Notes under the pieces: model-generated | What the model was told of the DNA's origin: nothing | Seen by the model: the letters and a program-made list of their open reading frames with translations, nothing else | Databases searched by the model: none | NCBI GenBank assembly: GCA_013368325.1 | Contig: JAACJK010000010.1 | Coordinates: forward strand, 310,001-374,000 | Length of the DNA: 64,000 bases | From: Ephemerocybe angulata | Lineage: Eukaryota > Basidiomycota > Agaricomycetes > Agaricales > Psathyrellaceae | Direction: 5' to 3' | Part shown: positions 49,860 through 62,045 of the stretch, one piece after another | Numbering within the stretch: position 1 is the first letter of the stretch | Layout: each line of letters opens with the position of its first letter | Program-made: the position numbers and the translations under genes

Positions 49860-50456
49860 CTTGCACTATCAAGAACTCCTCCAAGAAGGCGCCTGCGTCC
49901 AAAGCTCCTGCGATCAGGGACCCGGGAACATGAACGCTGCGTCTGTGAAGTCGTCCGTAAAAAATAAGGCACCCTCCACCAAGTAGCTCCCCGGTCCAGG
50001 GGTCCTGCATTCGAGGAGTCGAGGAAGACACCCACCGCAAAGAAGGCTCCCGGCTCTAAAGATTTCGTGCTGAAAGATGTTGGAAGGAAGCGCCGCCACG
50101 AGGGATCCAGGAGTCAGGAAGGTTAGGGAAGGTTCCTGGCATGAAGAAAGCTCCCTCCGTCAAGTCCTCCGGTGGAAAGAGGAGCCCTGCAGCAAAGAAA
50201 GGGCCCAACACCAGTCACGCCGCCGCATTTGTCGAGAAGGCGCCTACTACCAAGTCCCCTGCCGGAAAGAAGACACCAGCTACCAAAGCACCCACGCCCA
50301 AGCGTACTCCTGGAAAGGTCGCTGCCAAGAAGGTCGTCCCCAAGCGCGCTGCTGCCCCTAAGAAAGCCGCTACTCCTAACCGTGCTACCGCTACCCCCAA
50401 GGCTGGCGCGCTGCCCCCTCAAGGCTGCTATCAAGCTGACGAAAGGAGGGAAGTAA
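49860..50456 (+). pseudogene. Decayed lysine-rich tail gene (family copy D)
   Basis: Family-type repeats on the plus strand broken by stops and frame changes: KNSSKKAPASKAPAIRD, then ASVKSSVKNKAPSTK and a stop, then KTPTAKKAPGSKDF. A longer open piece at 50141-50400 follows (KSPAGKKTPATKAPTPKRTP, AAKKVVPKRAAAPKKAATPN). Its natural end LKAAIKLTKGGK is one base out of frame and stops at 50454-50456. No signal-peptide or helical exon upstream. Read as a decayed paralogue. Confidence 0.65.
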
Positions 50457-50754
50457 ACTTGTAGTTGGTGTTACTATGGCCAAAGCTGATAGTGCCATTG
50501 TACCAGACATACCTGGTCGAATTCGAACGGGGCTGCATGGATCTCATAAAAAAGTTGTGAGACCATACTATGAGCAGTACTCGAATATCTGTGGTCGGCA
50601 AATACTTTGAGGCACCAATAATCCGAGTCGACGATGTGGTGGGAAGCAAAGAGCGTCAGCGACTCAGCGCGATGCCATCTTGCCGGCATCTTTAACAACA
50701 GTGGATTTGAGTTGCCGGCCCCAGCGCGCTTGACCTCAACCACCTCCATCCCAG

Positions 50755-52200
50755 ATGCAGTCAGAACGCCAATCACCCTTAAACCAGCCAGCATCGACGT
50801 CTCGATTCCACCACCCGTACTTTACGCCTGCCGAAGTCGATTTTCTCTCCGAGAAGCAACGCGGCAAGCTCTCGCTCACAAATGAGGAGAAGACTAGGCA
50901 GAGCGCCTGCTCGTTCCTCGAGGCTATGGGTGCCAGAATAGGATTGTACGCGTCCAAGCCCCACTTCGAAGGAGCATTTTGGATCCTGACGACTAACTGT
51001 GGTGTAGCCCACGGCGAACAGTTGCGACAGCCCAGAGCCTGTACCATAGATTCAACCTGTTCTTCCCTCGGTCCAAGGACTACTCATATACCGTGAGTGC
51101 CATTGAAAGACGAAGAAAGCTCTCTAGCTGAGTATGATACGACAGGATGTGTGCCATGGTGCTCTCTTCGTCTCCACCAAGATGCATGATACCCTGAAGA
51201 AACCCCGCGAGCTGCTCGCAGTGTCCTACGGCATTCGGAATCCAGAGCTTGCTGCGCGTTCAAAACACCCAGGGGGCGAGGTGGACCTTGATACCATGGA
51301 CCCGCAGGTAATGCGCATAATCTATTGCCTTTTCACTTGACCGTGCTCACTCCCGGACAGATAGTGGAAACGGACCGACAACGCCTGCTAACAATTGAGC
51401 GCCTTATGCTAGAAACCATTTGTTTCAACTTCACGTCAAGATTGGCATTCCCATATGTCATCAAGATGGGTCGGGTACTCAAAGGTATGTTCACTCGTTC
51501 GATACGGTCTGAATATCGCCATGACGCTAAGACCAGCGAGCAAAAAGTTGACAAAGTTCGGATGGAGAATCGCTACGGATTGGTATGTTGGCTATTCGTT
51601 CTAGTCCGATTCGTCCCTGACTTTTAGTAGCCATAGAACACTTCTCCCATTACAATACCCTCCACATACCATCGCACTCGGCAGCATCTACGTCGCCGCC
51701 CTCCTCTCCTCCTTTGAACAACCACCAGAGCAGTCAACAGATGGCTTCCGCACCGCTCTCGAACTCTCAAAGACCCTCAGCACACACGGACCATGGGAAG
51801 AACAGTTCCAATCTCAGGCTGAAGATCTGGACGGTACGTTCTCATCATCCTTCTACCCAGTTTTCGTTTTGAAGATGGACTTCTAGATATTGCCCACAAC
51901 GTCATCGACCTTTTCATCCAATCCTCCCAGAATCCCTCCGCCAACACCTCCCCGAGCACACCATCCTCACCTCACCCACACTCCTCCCACAACCGACAGC
52001 CGCAAGTGATACAGTCGCCCTGGAAATCCGAACAGCTCATTCGACTGAAGATTGCAATGCGAGAAACGGAGCTCCCTCCGCGAAAGCGCCAGCCTCTTGG
52101 AACCTCTGATCCCAGCGCACTTTACAAGGCCGAAGACGCGAGTCTTGTTGGCAAGAACGAAGGAACTGTTCGCTTCCTCTTCGCCCCTCCAGGCGTTTGA
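50755..52200 (+). CDS. Cyclin K/Ctk2-type transcriptional cyclin, with an apparent frameshift
   Basis: Cyclin partner of a CTD kinase. Exons 50755-50945, 51008-51092, 51146-51307, 51361-51484, 51537-51582, 51628-51831 and 51887-52200. First cyclin box: RQSACSFLEAMGARIGFPRR, ATAQSLYHRFNLFFPRSKDY, DVCHGALFVSTKMHDTLKKP. Second: IERLMLETICFNFTSRLAFP, HRTLLPLQYPPHTIALGSIY, VAALLSSFEQPPE. The downstream GPWEEQFQSQAEDLDDIAHN segment is conserved-looking but lies one base out of frame from about 51782. Dropping one base makes all exons agree (374 residues); as read, the frame stops soon after. Either a recent mutation, an alternative splice or a sequence error. Confidence 0.82.
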
Positions 52201-52265
52201 ATGCGTAATCCTCAGAGTATACGTACATGTATTAAGTATCTATTGTGAGCTGCTATGATATTCTA

Positions 52266-52315
52266 TGTGGTCGTTAAGATGCATAAATATTGTGGTCGTT
52301 AAGATGCATAAATAT
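52266..52315 (+). repeat. Perfect 25-base tandem duplication
   Basis: Two identical adjacent 25-base units (52266-52290 and 52291-52315) beginning TGTGGTCGTTAAGATGCA, in the space between the convergent cyclin and O-acyltransferase genes. Confidence 0.9.
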
Positions 52316-52365
52316 CCGTGTATCTGTATATGGAGCAAGATGGTAGCAGTTACTTATGCAGGGAG

Positions 52366-53858
52366 TCAACGAGGTGCTGGGCTAGTGGCAAAACAAAAAT
52401 CCGGAAGGGACTGATCCACGGTGGGATAACCATACCTCCACCTAGCCCACGGCGATGCCAAGCGTTCACTGTGACCTGATTCAATACGGAAACCTGATAA
52501 ACCGAATCAATCGACTTACCCATAGGCTGCGCAGCAACGAACAGGTTGAAGTAGACCCAGAAACGCCCAAGCCATCCACTCACCCTTCTCCCAGTCAAGA
52601 TCTTCCACAGCCTTTCGAGAACGAGGACTGGGCCCTGTAGAGCAAAGAAGATAGTTGCGCTGTGGTCATACCCCCGGTTCATCGAGTACATAGCGCACTC
52701 GTGGAACAGTCCCGATGCAAGGAACGCTCCAAATACCATGCCAAACTTGCCTCCGATCCACTTGCCGGGGTACCCGCCGAAGACGAGGAAGGTCTGGCGC
52801 AATAACTGGTGCCATCGTTTAGACCAGAACTCGTGCATGGACTCGGAGATCCATGGGTTGTCCATCAGGGGTGGCCAGGACCGGGGTGAGCTATTGCAGA
52901 CGCCAACTGCGAACAGGGTGATAAGGTCGTACACCATCCCGAAGCCTGCTAGAAGGGCGGACCCCGTTAGCATGTGGATAGTCGTTGATACCACGTATCG
53001 CAGTGGTGGGGAGAGTTGTGAATAGAAGATTGAGCCTCCAACGGGGGACCCTACCCCGGGAAAGAGCTTAACGAGGGATTCTAGGACGTCGAGGAGGAGG
53101 AAGTTCTTGATGAAGGATATGAAAGTCGCCCGGAGGAATGCGCCACGTTCTTGGGGTCTGTCCGGTGGTGGAATGTGGACGCCTTCTCCGAACTTCCACT
53201 TGAGACCGCGCATGGTGTGCGCCAGCTCGAAGGCGTCGTACCACCAGGTCTGGAGGGGCTCTTGCTGATCCTTAGGCTGGGCCGATCCGTTCTGATGGCC
53301 ATTCCCGTTTGCGAGAGTACTTCCGTTCGCATTGACGGCGCCCCGAGCTTTGCCTTTGTACACCCCCGGTCTGCTCTCTCCTACTTTGAGCATGCCTTCT
53401 TTGTTAAATGCATATTCAAGCGCCTTTGCGATGAAGACAGCCGCGAATAGACCTGCAGGGCGTCAGTTGCGTGCGTCACAGTCCGGGGGAATGACGACGC
53501 GCTTACATTGACCCCAATTGTACACGTTCAGCTCCGGCTGCGTCCAGGTGAATCTGTACGCTGCAAGCAGTATCGAATAGATGACGCCGGGCAGGAGCAG
53601 CAGCCGGATAAGATATGTATCTGGTCGGCGAGCGAGGGCTGCGAGGAAGACGAAGGGGACGTAGCACAGGAGCGGGATCCAGCCGATATGCCGTGTCATT
53701 GGGATTCTGTTCTCTGACAGCGGGATGATAACGCGGAAGGCATCGTGAGCGCCGTGGAGGAGCCTGTGCGTGACGTTAGCGCCCTTCTTGGGCTGAATTG
53801 GGGACCACGTACTCCTGATATACGGTGGACATAATGGTAGGGAGCACGGATTACTCAT
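52366..53858 (-). CDS. Wax-synthase-domain membrane O-acyltransferase
   Basis: Integral membrane acyltransferase. Exons 53507-53858, 52520-53452 and 52366-52475, 464 residues from the first Met; a start at 53701 is possible. Several hydrophobic helices (IPLLCYVPFVFLAALA, LIRLLLLPGVIYSILLAAY, SALLAGFGMVYDLITLFAVG) and a polar Asn/Gly-rich loop (residues about 150-185). The wax-synthase signatures are SMHEFWSKRWHQLLRQTFLV and ASGLFHECAMYS, which carries the conserved His. In basidiomycetes such proteins make fatty esters or acylate terpenoids. No terpene synthase or P450 lies nearby, so a lipid role is as likely. Confidence 0.82.
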
Positions 53859-54153
53859 GGCTCCAAAGTACTTGAGTCCTCTGCCACTGCGCTTGGCTTC
53901 CCATCACGCTGACAAATCTCTGCCAACCCAGGCGCTCGTCTTTCTGGCAATGGTTGCTGGTCACCGAAGCCCCTATCCTTCATTTACTTCTTCAGTCTTA
54001 TCTTATCGTGAATGGAGTTCATTCCATGCAGACCAAGTGCCGAGGCGACCACGATGCCCAGGAATGCGAAGGAAGCCTCCGATGCGCCTAATTCCTTAAA
54101 TTTCGGCTTTAACTTATCATTCAGATCCCAGGGTTTCCTTCTCTCCCACTAAG

Positions 54154-56118
54154 ATGACCCTACGATTGACGCTCCTTGGGCGATCCACCGTTCTACTTGT
54201 AGCAGAGTGAGTCCCTCCTTTAAACATGGTTGACCGTAATCTTATGGGGGATTCAGGCTCCTGGCGAATGGTATCTGCTGGGCGGTGGCAGCGATCCTCT
54301 TCGTACCCAAACAAGAGACAAGATCGCTCATGAGCTTGGCGCTCCTTGCCTGGGTAAACAACAAGCTTGTAGGCTCCAACTAGACACTCAAGCCCTTCCT
54401 TTAGACGCTAGGACTACGACACGGTTCGCCGAAGCCTTTCTCTGGCAAACGCATGCTGAACACAGCCGAAACAGCATTAGACGCCGACCACATCAGGTAA
54501 ACTGCTCGGGATTGCGTGGTGAGCCTTCTATCTTGGTTGCCTAATTTAATGCTCAACCTGTGTACTATGTAGTTATACTGCTTCTTATAGCAGTAGTGCC
54601 ATAGACAATGCCACGAGGGGCCTGATTAACCTCGGGCAGCTCCCAGTCACCTGTGGACTCTTCTTCTCCTTGGGTCATAGTACAATTGTCTTGGTCGTGG
54701 TGAGCTCATTTCCCACGTCCACTACCCAACTATGCTAATGGCAAGAGACTGTCGCTATTGCTATCTCTTCGGATGTGTTTCGCCGAATGCACAGAGTCGG
54801 AGACGTGGGAGGTATTGTCGGTAAGCGTTCTAACCCACTTTCAACGCCGCGCGAAATGCACCCATTGAACTTACCATTGCTACAGGTGCTGCTGTTAGCG
54901 GCTCATTTCTCTTCATAGTTGGGTTGGCAAACACAATTATCTTGTGGAGGATACTCAGACGCAGGAGAGAGGAGAAGAGGAGGAGTCAGGGTGCTGCAAA
55001 CTCGCTCGAAACCAGAGACGCAGAGTTATTCGCCGAAACGAAAGGGGACCACCACAATACGCTGACGATGAAGGTTATAGGTCCCATTATGACCTTTGTT
55101 AACCGAGCGTGGAAGGTATGGTCTGAGGTTTCTTATTAAAGCGAACCTCAGAATCCTAACTTTGAATTGTCAGATGTACCCAGTCGGAATCCTCTTTGGT
55201 TTTGGTACTAACGATAAGCACACTCTGCATCATTGCACACTTTTCAATGACTCTCCACAGGATTCGACACCGCATCTTCAATCGCCTTGCTCGCCGTCTC
55301 GGCAGTTACGAACCGGGGTTCAAATGGAAGCTCCTTGCCCTCTAGCCATGTTGTGATCTTTCCTGTAAGCAAGCTCCCTAGTACCCCGCCTCCACTCACG
55401 CTTTAGCGAGGGCATCGTAGCTTCTCTTTACAGCGGGGATGAGCCTCCTAGACTCGGTAGACTCTGTGATCATGCTCTTCTCATATACTGGTTTCCCACA
55501 ACACTCTTGGAATATCGTCGAAAAGATACCCAGTCAGACGGCCACCACAGCACCGCAAGTCACCGACGAGGCGAACCCCTCCATAATCAAGGTGGCCAAA
55601 ACGAACGAAAAGGCGGTAGATCTCGACGATAAAGTGGAACAAGCCGAAGGGTTAGAGTCAAAGGAACACAGTCACGCAATCAACCGAGCCAAGATGAACG
55701 TCATGTCCACCCTGAGTATCGTGCTTACAGTCCTGAGCATCCTCTTGGCCTTCACGTACGCAAAAAGATTCCCTATCTTGTCCCGACTCGTGCTGACCGC
55801 TCCTTCGTAGAATTTCTTTGATCACTATCATGGACCTCATTGGCGAGAACTGCAGGAAGTGTGTAGAAGCTGCGGAAGCCGGAGATGGTGGAGGCCTAGC
55901 AGGAAGGTGGTGGCGAGGCTGGGCAGCTGTACAACCCTTTTTCTCTAGTGCAGAGTATTCGCCGCGTACTGACGCGCTCTTGGCAGGCTGGCGAACAATC
56001 AGGCTGGATCGGCATAGGCATTGTTGGAGGCTTCATAGTAATTGTGGGAGGATGGTACGGTGGCCGCTGGGTATACAAACGGCACTACCCCATGACAGGA
56101 AACGGTGGTGTGGCATAG
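54154..56118 (+). CDS. NiCoT-family nickel/cobalt transporter
   Basis: Plasma-membrane high-affinity Ni/Co uptake permease with eight or so helices, about 11 exons. The family's metal-selecting motif is complete once spliced (TLGLRHALDADHIS), followed by AIDNATRGLINLGQLP, the second signature GLFFSLGHSTIVLVVTVAIA, YPVGILFGFGFDTASSIALL and LLFTAGMSLLDSVDSVIMLF. A long charged loop of about 75 residues separates the last helices. The protein ends with a glycine-rich helix (GIGIVGGFIVIVGGWYGGRW). In fungi it supplies nickel for urease, which is not in this window. Start ATG 54154, stop 56116-56118. Confidence 0.9.
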
Positions 56119-56189
56119 TAAGAAAGATAGAATCGCAGATATATAAACTTGAAACCCCTGTAAACCCGTGTCCGAGTGACGGCACGCCA

Positions 56190-57468
56190 TTACAAATTAG
56201 CAACTTGGTCCTCACACCACTCCCAAAGCTCCCCAGCGAGTTTGGCATCGCTGGCGACAGGGTTCGGATTGGTCCTGACGCGTGCCCAAGGCCCGAGATA
56301 CTATGAAGTCGCCAATTAGAAAATACATCGAAACCGTAGAATCCTTGGGTGTTACCTTGCCGTTGAGGTTGGCACCTTCAGCAGTCGTGCCAGCGTAAAG
56401 CTGGGTCAATGCACCGAGAGGCACAGGGTGCAAGAAGAGTTTCTAAAGGGTGAGTACGGTCAGAGACTTGCTTAGATGGAAGGCCTTGTAGACAAACCAG
56501 TGTGAAAGCCCCAATCGCCCCCATATGCCTAGAAAGCTCGGAGTTCAGGTTACCTGGGTTCATAGCCGCAGAAACGATGCCCTGATCTCCGTATCTTCGT
56601 GCCAGTTCGTTCGAGAAGAGAATGTTGCCTAACTTGCTTTGATTGTAGAGGAGGCCGGAAAAGGTCTTTTTTCTCGCTGGGCCATCCTTCAAAGTGTTGA
56701 AGTCAATGCCTGAAGCGAATAAAGACGCGCCAGACGAAGTGTTGAGCACCCTGGCGGTACCATCGCCGCTGGTTTTGGCGCCCTTGAGCAAGGCAGGGAG
56801 GACCAGTTTTGTGAAGTAGAAGTGACCGAGGACGTTGGTCCCGAATTGTAGGTCATAGCCGTCGGCAGTGACATCGCTGAGAGGAGGCAACATAACACCA
56901 CTGTGATAGCTGGCTCAGCTGCAGTATGATTTGCTAGAAGAACGCGTGGTACTGACGCATTGTTGAAGAGGATATGAAGATCACTTTCTTTACTGCATCG
57001 CATCATTAGCACAAGGTACACAGTGTGAGGGTTCGCGCTGCATACCTCAGGAACTCTTCTGCAGCAGCCTTGATGGACTTGAGGTCACCCAGGTCAAGCT
57101 TGAGGTAGATTCCCTCCTTTCCTGTATCGGCCTTCAAGTCCTGGATAGCCTTTTCACCCTTCTCTTGACTCCGAGAGGCGAAGTAGACCTTGGCGTTATG
57201 GCTCAGGAGCGCCTGTATCAAACTCCCTATTAAACTTTGCAAACTCAACATGGGTTATGGCCATACCTTTGCGGTCTCCTTCCCAACACCTGCCAGCAAA
57301 AGTATCAGCGGGGACCACAAGGGATGGAAGAAAAGGTATTATGTTCAACTAACCTGTGTTGGCTCCAGTTACAATAACAACTTTCCCTGTCAGGTCGGGA
57401 ATGTCGTCGACCGAGAAGGTAGACTTGGGGGGGAACGCTTCTTGAACGAAGGATTGAGCTACACCCAT
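56190..57468 (-). CDS. Short-chain dehydrogenase/reductase (retinol-dehydrogenase-like SDR)
   Basis: NAD(P)-dependent oxidoreductase, substrate unknown. Several exons; start Met at 57466-57468 ([15 protein letters not shown]), stop TAA at 56190-56192. Rossmann motif [13 protein letters not shown] is assembled across two introns. Then [49 protein letters not shown], the [26 protein letters not shown], the catalytic YNQSK (Tyr and Lys) and [14 protein letters not shown]. The C-terminus is [14 protein letters not shown] ... [12 protein letters not shown]. An upstream in-frame Met at 57534 is an alternative start. Divergent from the Red1-like gene. Confidence 0.9.
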
Positions 57469-57948
57469 GGCTTGTCGACAGCAAAGAAAAGGGTTGGGAT
57501 ACACAGTGGGCGGTGGTGTTCCATGATGCTGCACACATATATATCATTCGAAGACATCATATCTTGCAGCATGGCTGCTGATTCTTGCAACGTGGGATAA
57601 ACCTTGCTACTTACTATCCCGCCGAATAGCAGACGCGTTGCCACGGACCAGATCTATACCTTCAGCAGTCATATATCATACCTTGATTTGTTCTTGGAGA
57701 GTTTTCTGAGTGAAGTCTTGGGATGTCCACTGGTATCCAGGACACGGAGCTACCTTACCATGGCCTGAGTGATGAGGGGTAACGTTCCGCTTGGTCTGTG
57801 CACGAGCTATTGGTGATGTCGTTCCCACGGGTTGTTTTGGCCCATATCTCCTGACATGGTGAGCCTCTTCTCTCCTGCAAGCATCTTTGTTCTGTTCTCG
57901 ACATCCTCGAAGCGCCCAGCTTGCGACCTGCGCAGTTAAACAGCAGCT
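57469..57948. promoter_or_regulatory. Divergent promoter between the SDR gene and the Red1-like gene
   Basis: 480 bases between head-to-head genes. No motif identified. Confidence 0.35.
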
Positions 57949-60900
57949 ATGACCGCCACAGAAACGATGTCGACATTGGACTCCCCATCCTCTTTGAGGG
58001 CCCTCGCTTTGTCTACCCTCAAATCGAAGAGAAGAAAGCCTGTTGCACCAACGCAACTTCCAGTCATAAAGACCCCTGTAACGAGGCCTCATCTGCCGCC
58101 AATCCCACAGCCTGACGCCATGCAACTGGATTATGGCGAAGACGAGTCATCAACAGGCACGAAGGCCAAGCCAATCCAGTCAGCACCCCCGCCATCGGAC
58201 GGCGACATACAAATGCTTGAGGAAGGGGAAATCACCGATGAAGAGTCTCCGACAGAGAGTCAATCAACAAGCCTCCCATCGCCCATAGTATTCGATGCCT
58301 TGCCGAGACGACCCTCAACCCAACAAATGCTCACCACCACCCCCTCTGCACCCCTAGCTACGGGCGGGGGCCTGTCACTCTTGGCCCGAATCACGGATGC
58401 GCCAAAGGTTCTGCTTGAGTCTTCTGTAGCATCATTTACACCTGAATGGCCGAACTCTCCCCCTCCACCCCCTCCGCGAATCATCAACGATCATCAAGTT
58501 CGGCCAAACGTACTCAGTAGGTGTCTGTGGACCTGTTTCAACGAGGGTCAAAGCGTCTGACCCCTCATCACAGTGACCCAATCTCAATATGATACTGCGA
58601 AGGACCTCGTACTCGATCTTCTTGGCTGGGGTGTGGCGCCTGACTATCTTCTCCAATGCGGTCTATCGAGAGAGCTCATCTACTATGTCTTCACTGAACT
58701 CAACCTCCGCCTTCCGACCTCCCTTGACACCACTGGCCTCCTTCCATACAACCCTGAAACGGTCAAGGATTTCACATTTATCGATCCTGGGCCATCTCTG
58801 AGGGAAAGGATCAGGTCCGAGTCTATTGCCTCAACTCCCGCCCCTCCGAGTCCTGAACAGATACCTGCAACGCAAATCGAGATTCCCCGGCCACATCCTT
58901 CACAAGGTGACCTTCACGATATCGAAAAGCAGCGGCGTCAAGAACTCGTTGCAAGAAAGGCCGTTCAAGCTTCTCGGAAGGCGAGGAAAGCGCTGGCCAA
59001 TAAAGCACCGCCCCCTACCCCCGAGATACAAGTAGAACACGTGGACAACTTCTTGAAGACCATTACCCCATCGCTTGCTAGCGCGGATACCAACCTTGGC
59101 GCCCCTATGCAGGTGGATAAACCGGAAGTCGTCCAGAGGCATCCTGTTGATCCACCCCATTTTTCTGCAGTCCAAAATGCGACACCTCTAATAACAGCAT
59201 CTGCGCCTCCGCCATCAGGATCCCTCGAAATCCAGCCAAAACCGAATCCTACAGAAGCGCCACCTTCCTCCACAGATTCAATGACAACATCCTTTACCTC
59301 TGTCATGCGACTATCACCAGAAGCTATGTCGGGGAACAGCGTTCCTGTCCAACACATTCAAAACCGTCGGGGTATGAAGCGACCTGTTGCTTCTGATTTC
59401 GTCGACCTCGAAATGTCATTCCAATCTTCATCTCGAAGTGATAGTGTCGTCAACCAGCAATCTGGTTCTGGATCTCTTCAACGCCGAAGGACTACGACCG
59501 CCAACAGCTTTGTGAACGTTAAGCCGGCGAATCTCGTCATTCACATCACCGACAGTGAGGGAGAAGACGAGGTCTCTCCGGCATCCCCAGCAGCTCGAGC
59601 CAGCGTCCCCTTTGCATTACCCACCCGCCCTAGTATTTCCAATCGCTTTCAGCCCCCTTCAAGACCTTCTGGCTCTGGCACTTCGACGCCCTCGAAGCTT
59701 GCAGAAACGGAAAAGGAGATCGAGAAATTGAAGTTGGCGATAGCTATGGCGGAGAGAAAATCGACGAAGCAAAGAGTGGTGCGTAGCAAAATTGAAATCA
59801 AATTGCTCTGTCCCTGTGCTAAAGCTAAAGTTTTGTAACCCAGTCCAAAACCGCTGTCCCCAGAGCCAAAATCAATGGTCTTAGCCCTCCTACCTCGACC
59901 ACAGTGTCTCCGCAGATCTCGAACACTTCGGTATCGAGTATGCTACCCCGTAAGAGCCCTTTGATTTTTCAATCGTAAAGTTCTGACTGTTCTTTTCAGC
60001 GAGTCCTATCTCTCCAAAATTGCCAGGTCAGCGGTTCAACGCTACCAGCCCCTTCTCCAACCATTCTCAACTTGAATGCAGATGAAAGGAAGTCTTCAAT
60101 CAATTTGCGGCTGAAAGGTCTCGCATTCCCTAGACGGTCATTACGCGCAGGCGCTGATCAGCCTTTCGTTTAGATGGCCCACTTGAGGCAACTGAAACGA
60201 ATGCGGCAAGAATTGTTTCCTTTCTTACTGATCTCCTTAGCTGACTGCGGCACCGGAATCCTTTTCAATGTCTTGCTCCGTTGCTTTGGTATATCAGGAA
60301 CCAAAGGTTTCTGTCGGAAACGATGCTCATCAGTCTTCCATGGATGGGTCAGTCGACGTCGACATTGAAATGTCTTCGTCGGCACAGGTACGTTTCTACA
60401 ATTACTGTTCACTTCTCCGGCAGTATATTTTATGGGCTTATTCAGCCCCTCGAGCAATTACTGATCCGTTCTCTAGGTTTCAGACCCTGACGATTCTTCC
60501 CCTACACTCCCACCAGAAAGTCCCATGGAGGTGTCGAACGAGGCGCAACGCGAGAATCCTGATCATGATTCTCTTTTCGCTTCCTATCCTTTGCTACGCC
60601 TGAGCTTACGATCTTCATTAGTGGGGGCGAAACCCATGAGTTCTGCGTCCTTTGTTTCATTGCCCGCACATATTCTGCCAGATCTGAAGCAGCTCCGTGA
60701 GGCGACCGTGATGAAGTCGGTCGATCCTAACAGCGTCCTGTGTCAATATGAGTTTCCGGGCGGCGGTGTATGCCGCGATGCAAAGTGCGAGGATGTCCAT
60801 CTCAGCAAATTGGCAGTAGGGGCGGCTGAACCGAGTGGTGCGTCGTGTCATTCTCCTCTGTCGTGGGAGTGCTCATCATACGTACCCTTTCCGGAATCGA

Positions 60901-61108
60901 CTCGCTTTCTTCCTTTGACCGGGCTTTAACCTTTTCAGATTATGATACCGCCAAGTATATCTGCAGTGTTTTTGACGGGCTTTCCTTCGATATGGTATAT
61001 TCGGCGCTCCAACAAGAAGGCTTCAAGCATCCGAACGCAAGCCTTGAAGATCGTGTAGTGCAGGCTTTGGCTTCTCGACAATCGTCCCGTGCAGAACCGC
61101 CGACCTAG
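57949..61108 (+). CDS. Red1-like zinc-finger protein (zf-C3H1, nuclear RNA-surveillance scaffold)
   Basis: Large, mostly disordered nuclear protein, about 9 exons. The N-terminal half is Ser/Pro/Thr-rich with acidic patches (LEEGEITDEESPTES). After the first intron comes a helical segment (QYDTAKDLVLDLLGWGVAPD, YLLQCGLSRELIYYVFTELN), then a coiled coil (KQRRQELVARKAVQASRKAR; ETEKEIEKLKLAIAMAERKS). The C-terminal short finger VLCQYEFPGGGVCRDAKCED VHLS has the C-x8-C-x5-C-x3-H-like spacing of the zf-C3H1 family found in fission yeast Red1 and animal ZFC3H1, which target transcripts to the exosome. The last exon (DYDTAKYICSVFDGLSFDMV) echoes the earlier helical motif. Exon borders from 60001 to 60540 are the least certain. 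Confidence 0.72.
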
Positions 61109-62045
61109 ATTCAGTTTCTTGGACCTTCAATAGGATCGCCTGCCATCCTTCATGGCGACGTATAAGGATTGTTACAGGCCTTTCGATCAAGACCGCTGGG
61201 TCAAGACGCACAGCAAGACACAGGTGGAGACCCATTGCTCTCTCGGTGTAGGCGGCGGACATGGTGAAAAAGATCCATTAAGGACAAAGGTCACGACGAG
61301 GGGTGGGCTAGCGCCTGGTGACGAGGACCCTTGTTTCGGGGGCTTTTTCGATTGTCAAGATTTATGCCGCGTAGAGGATGGGCGGGGGGCCAATGTAAAG
61401 AGCGCAGGCGGCGCCAGCATTCGTGTCCTTTTCCAGGAGCTTGACCTTGAGGACTGCACTTGTCGGTGGGCCTTCCGCGATCTCGCCTTCTCCGTTGGAA
61501 AGGGCGGGACTCTAGGTTGGCTGCTTCAGTATGCCTGTCCTGGCGGTGGCCTACGTTTGATGGTCTTGCTTTTGGAATGGGAGGCGAATGTTCGTTGAAG
61601 GTTGGATGGGCCGTCCCTGTTTCAATCCTATCTGGCGGAGTAGATTGCGTGTAGTTTAACGTTTAACGGGGTTGTATTTTTCTTGCGCTGATTTGCTTCT
61701 ACTTTTTTATTCTTATTTAATTATTCTAAGTACGCTTTTCGCGATATCCACAGGAATGCTATGGCTGTTAACTCGATCTTGGCTCTGATGATAGCTGGTG
61801 TGCAGGTGCATCAGCAGTAACGGTGGCGGCTTTGGGATGCACTTGGGGGTGCAGGGCAACCTCGAGGTAGTACAATTAGACTGGATATAAGGTGCTAGGG
61901 GAGGGTCTGAACTCTCGGTTTGATTCGCTCGCTTCCTCTTGTATAGATGTCGCTGACTTCTTACGTTCCTTCAGTATAGTCCGTTGCACCCGTCCAGCAC
62001 ACAACAACCCCCGATTTTCCTGGAGTAGACAGCGCTTCATCACCG
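61109..62045. other. Intergenic region; no convincing gene
   Basis: About 940 bases. An ATG-started ORF at 61152-61598 has no family features and looks like chance Gly/Leu-rich sequence. At 61761 a short frame reads MAVNSILALMIAGVQVHQQ then stop, signal-peptide-like and possibly a relic first exon for lysine-rich fragment E, but this is speculative. Confidence 0.35.

Noticed and set aside
52366..56118. Secondary-metabolite gene cluster around the O-acyltransferase
   Set aside because: No terpene cyclase, polyketide or peptide synthetase, P450 or prenyltransferase is present; only an SDR and a metal transporter lie nearby.
61152..61598. 148-codon open frame after the Red1-like gene
   Set aside because: No homology features, and it sits where a 3' untranslated region is expected.
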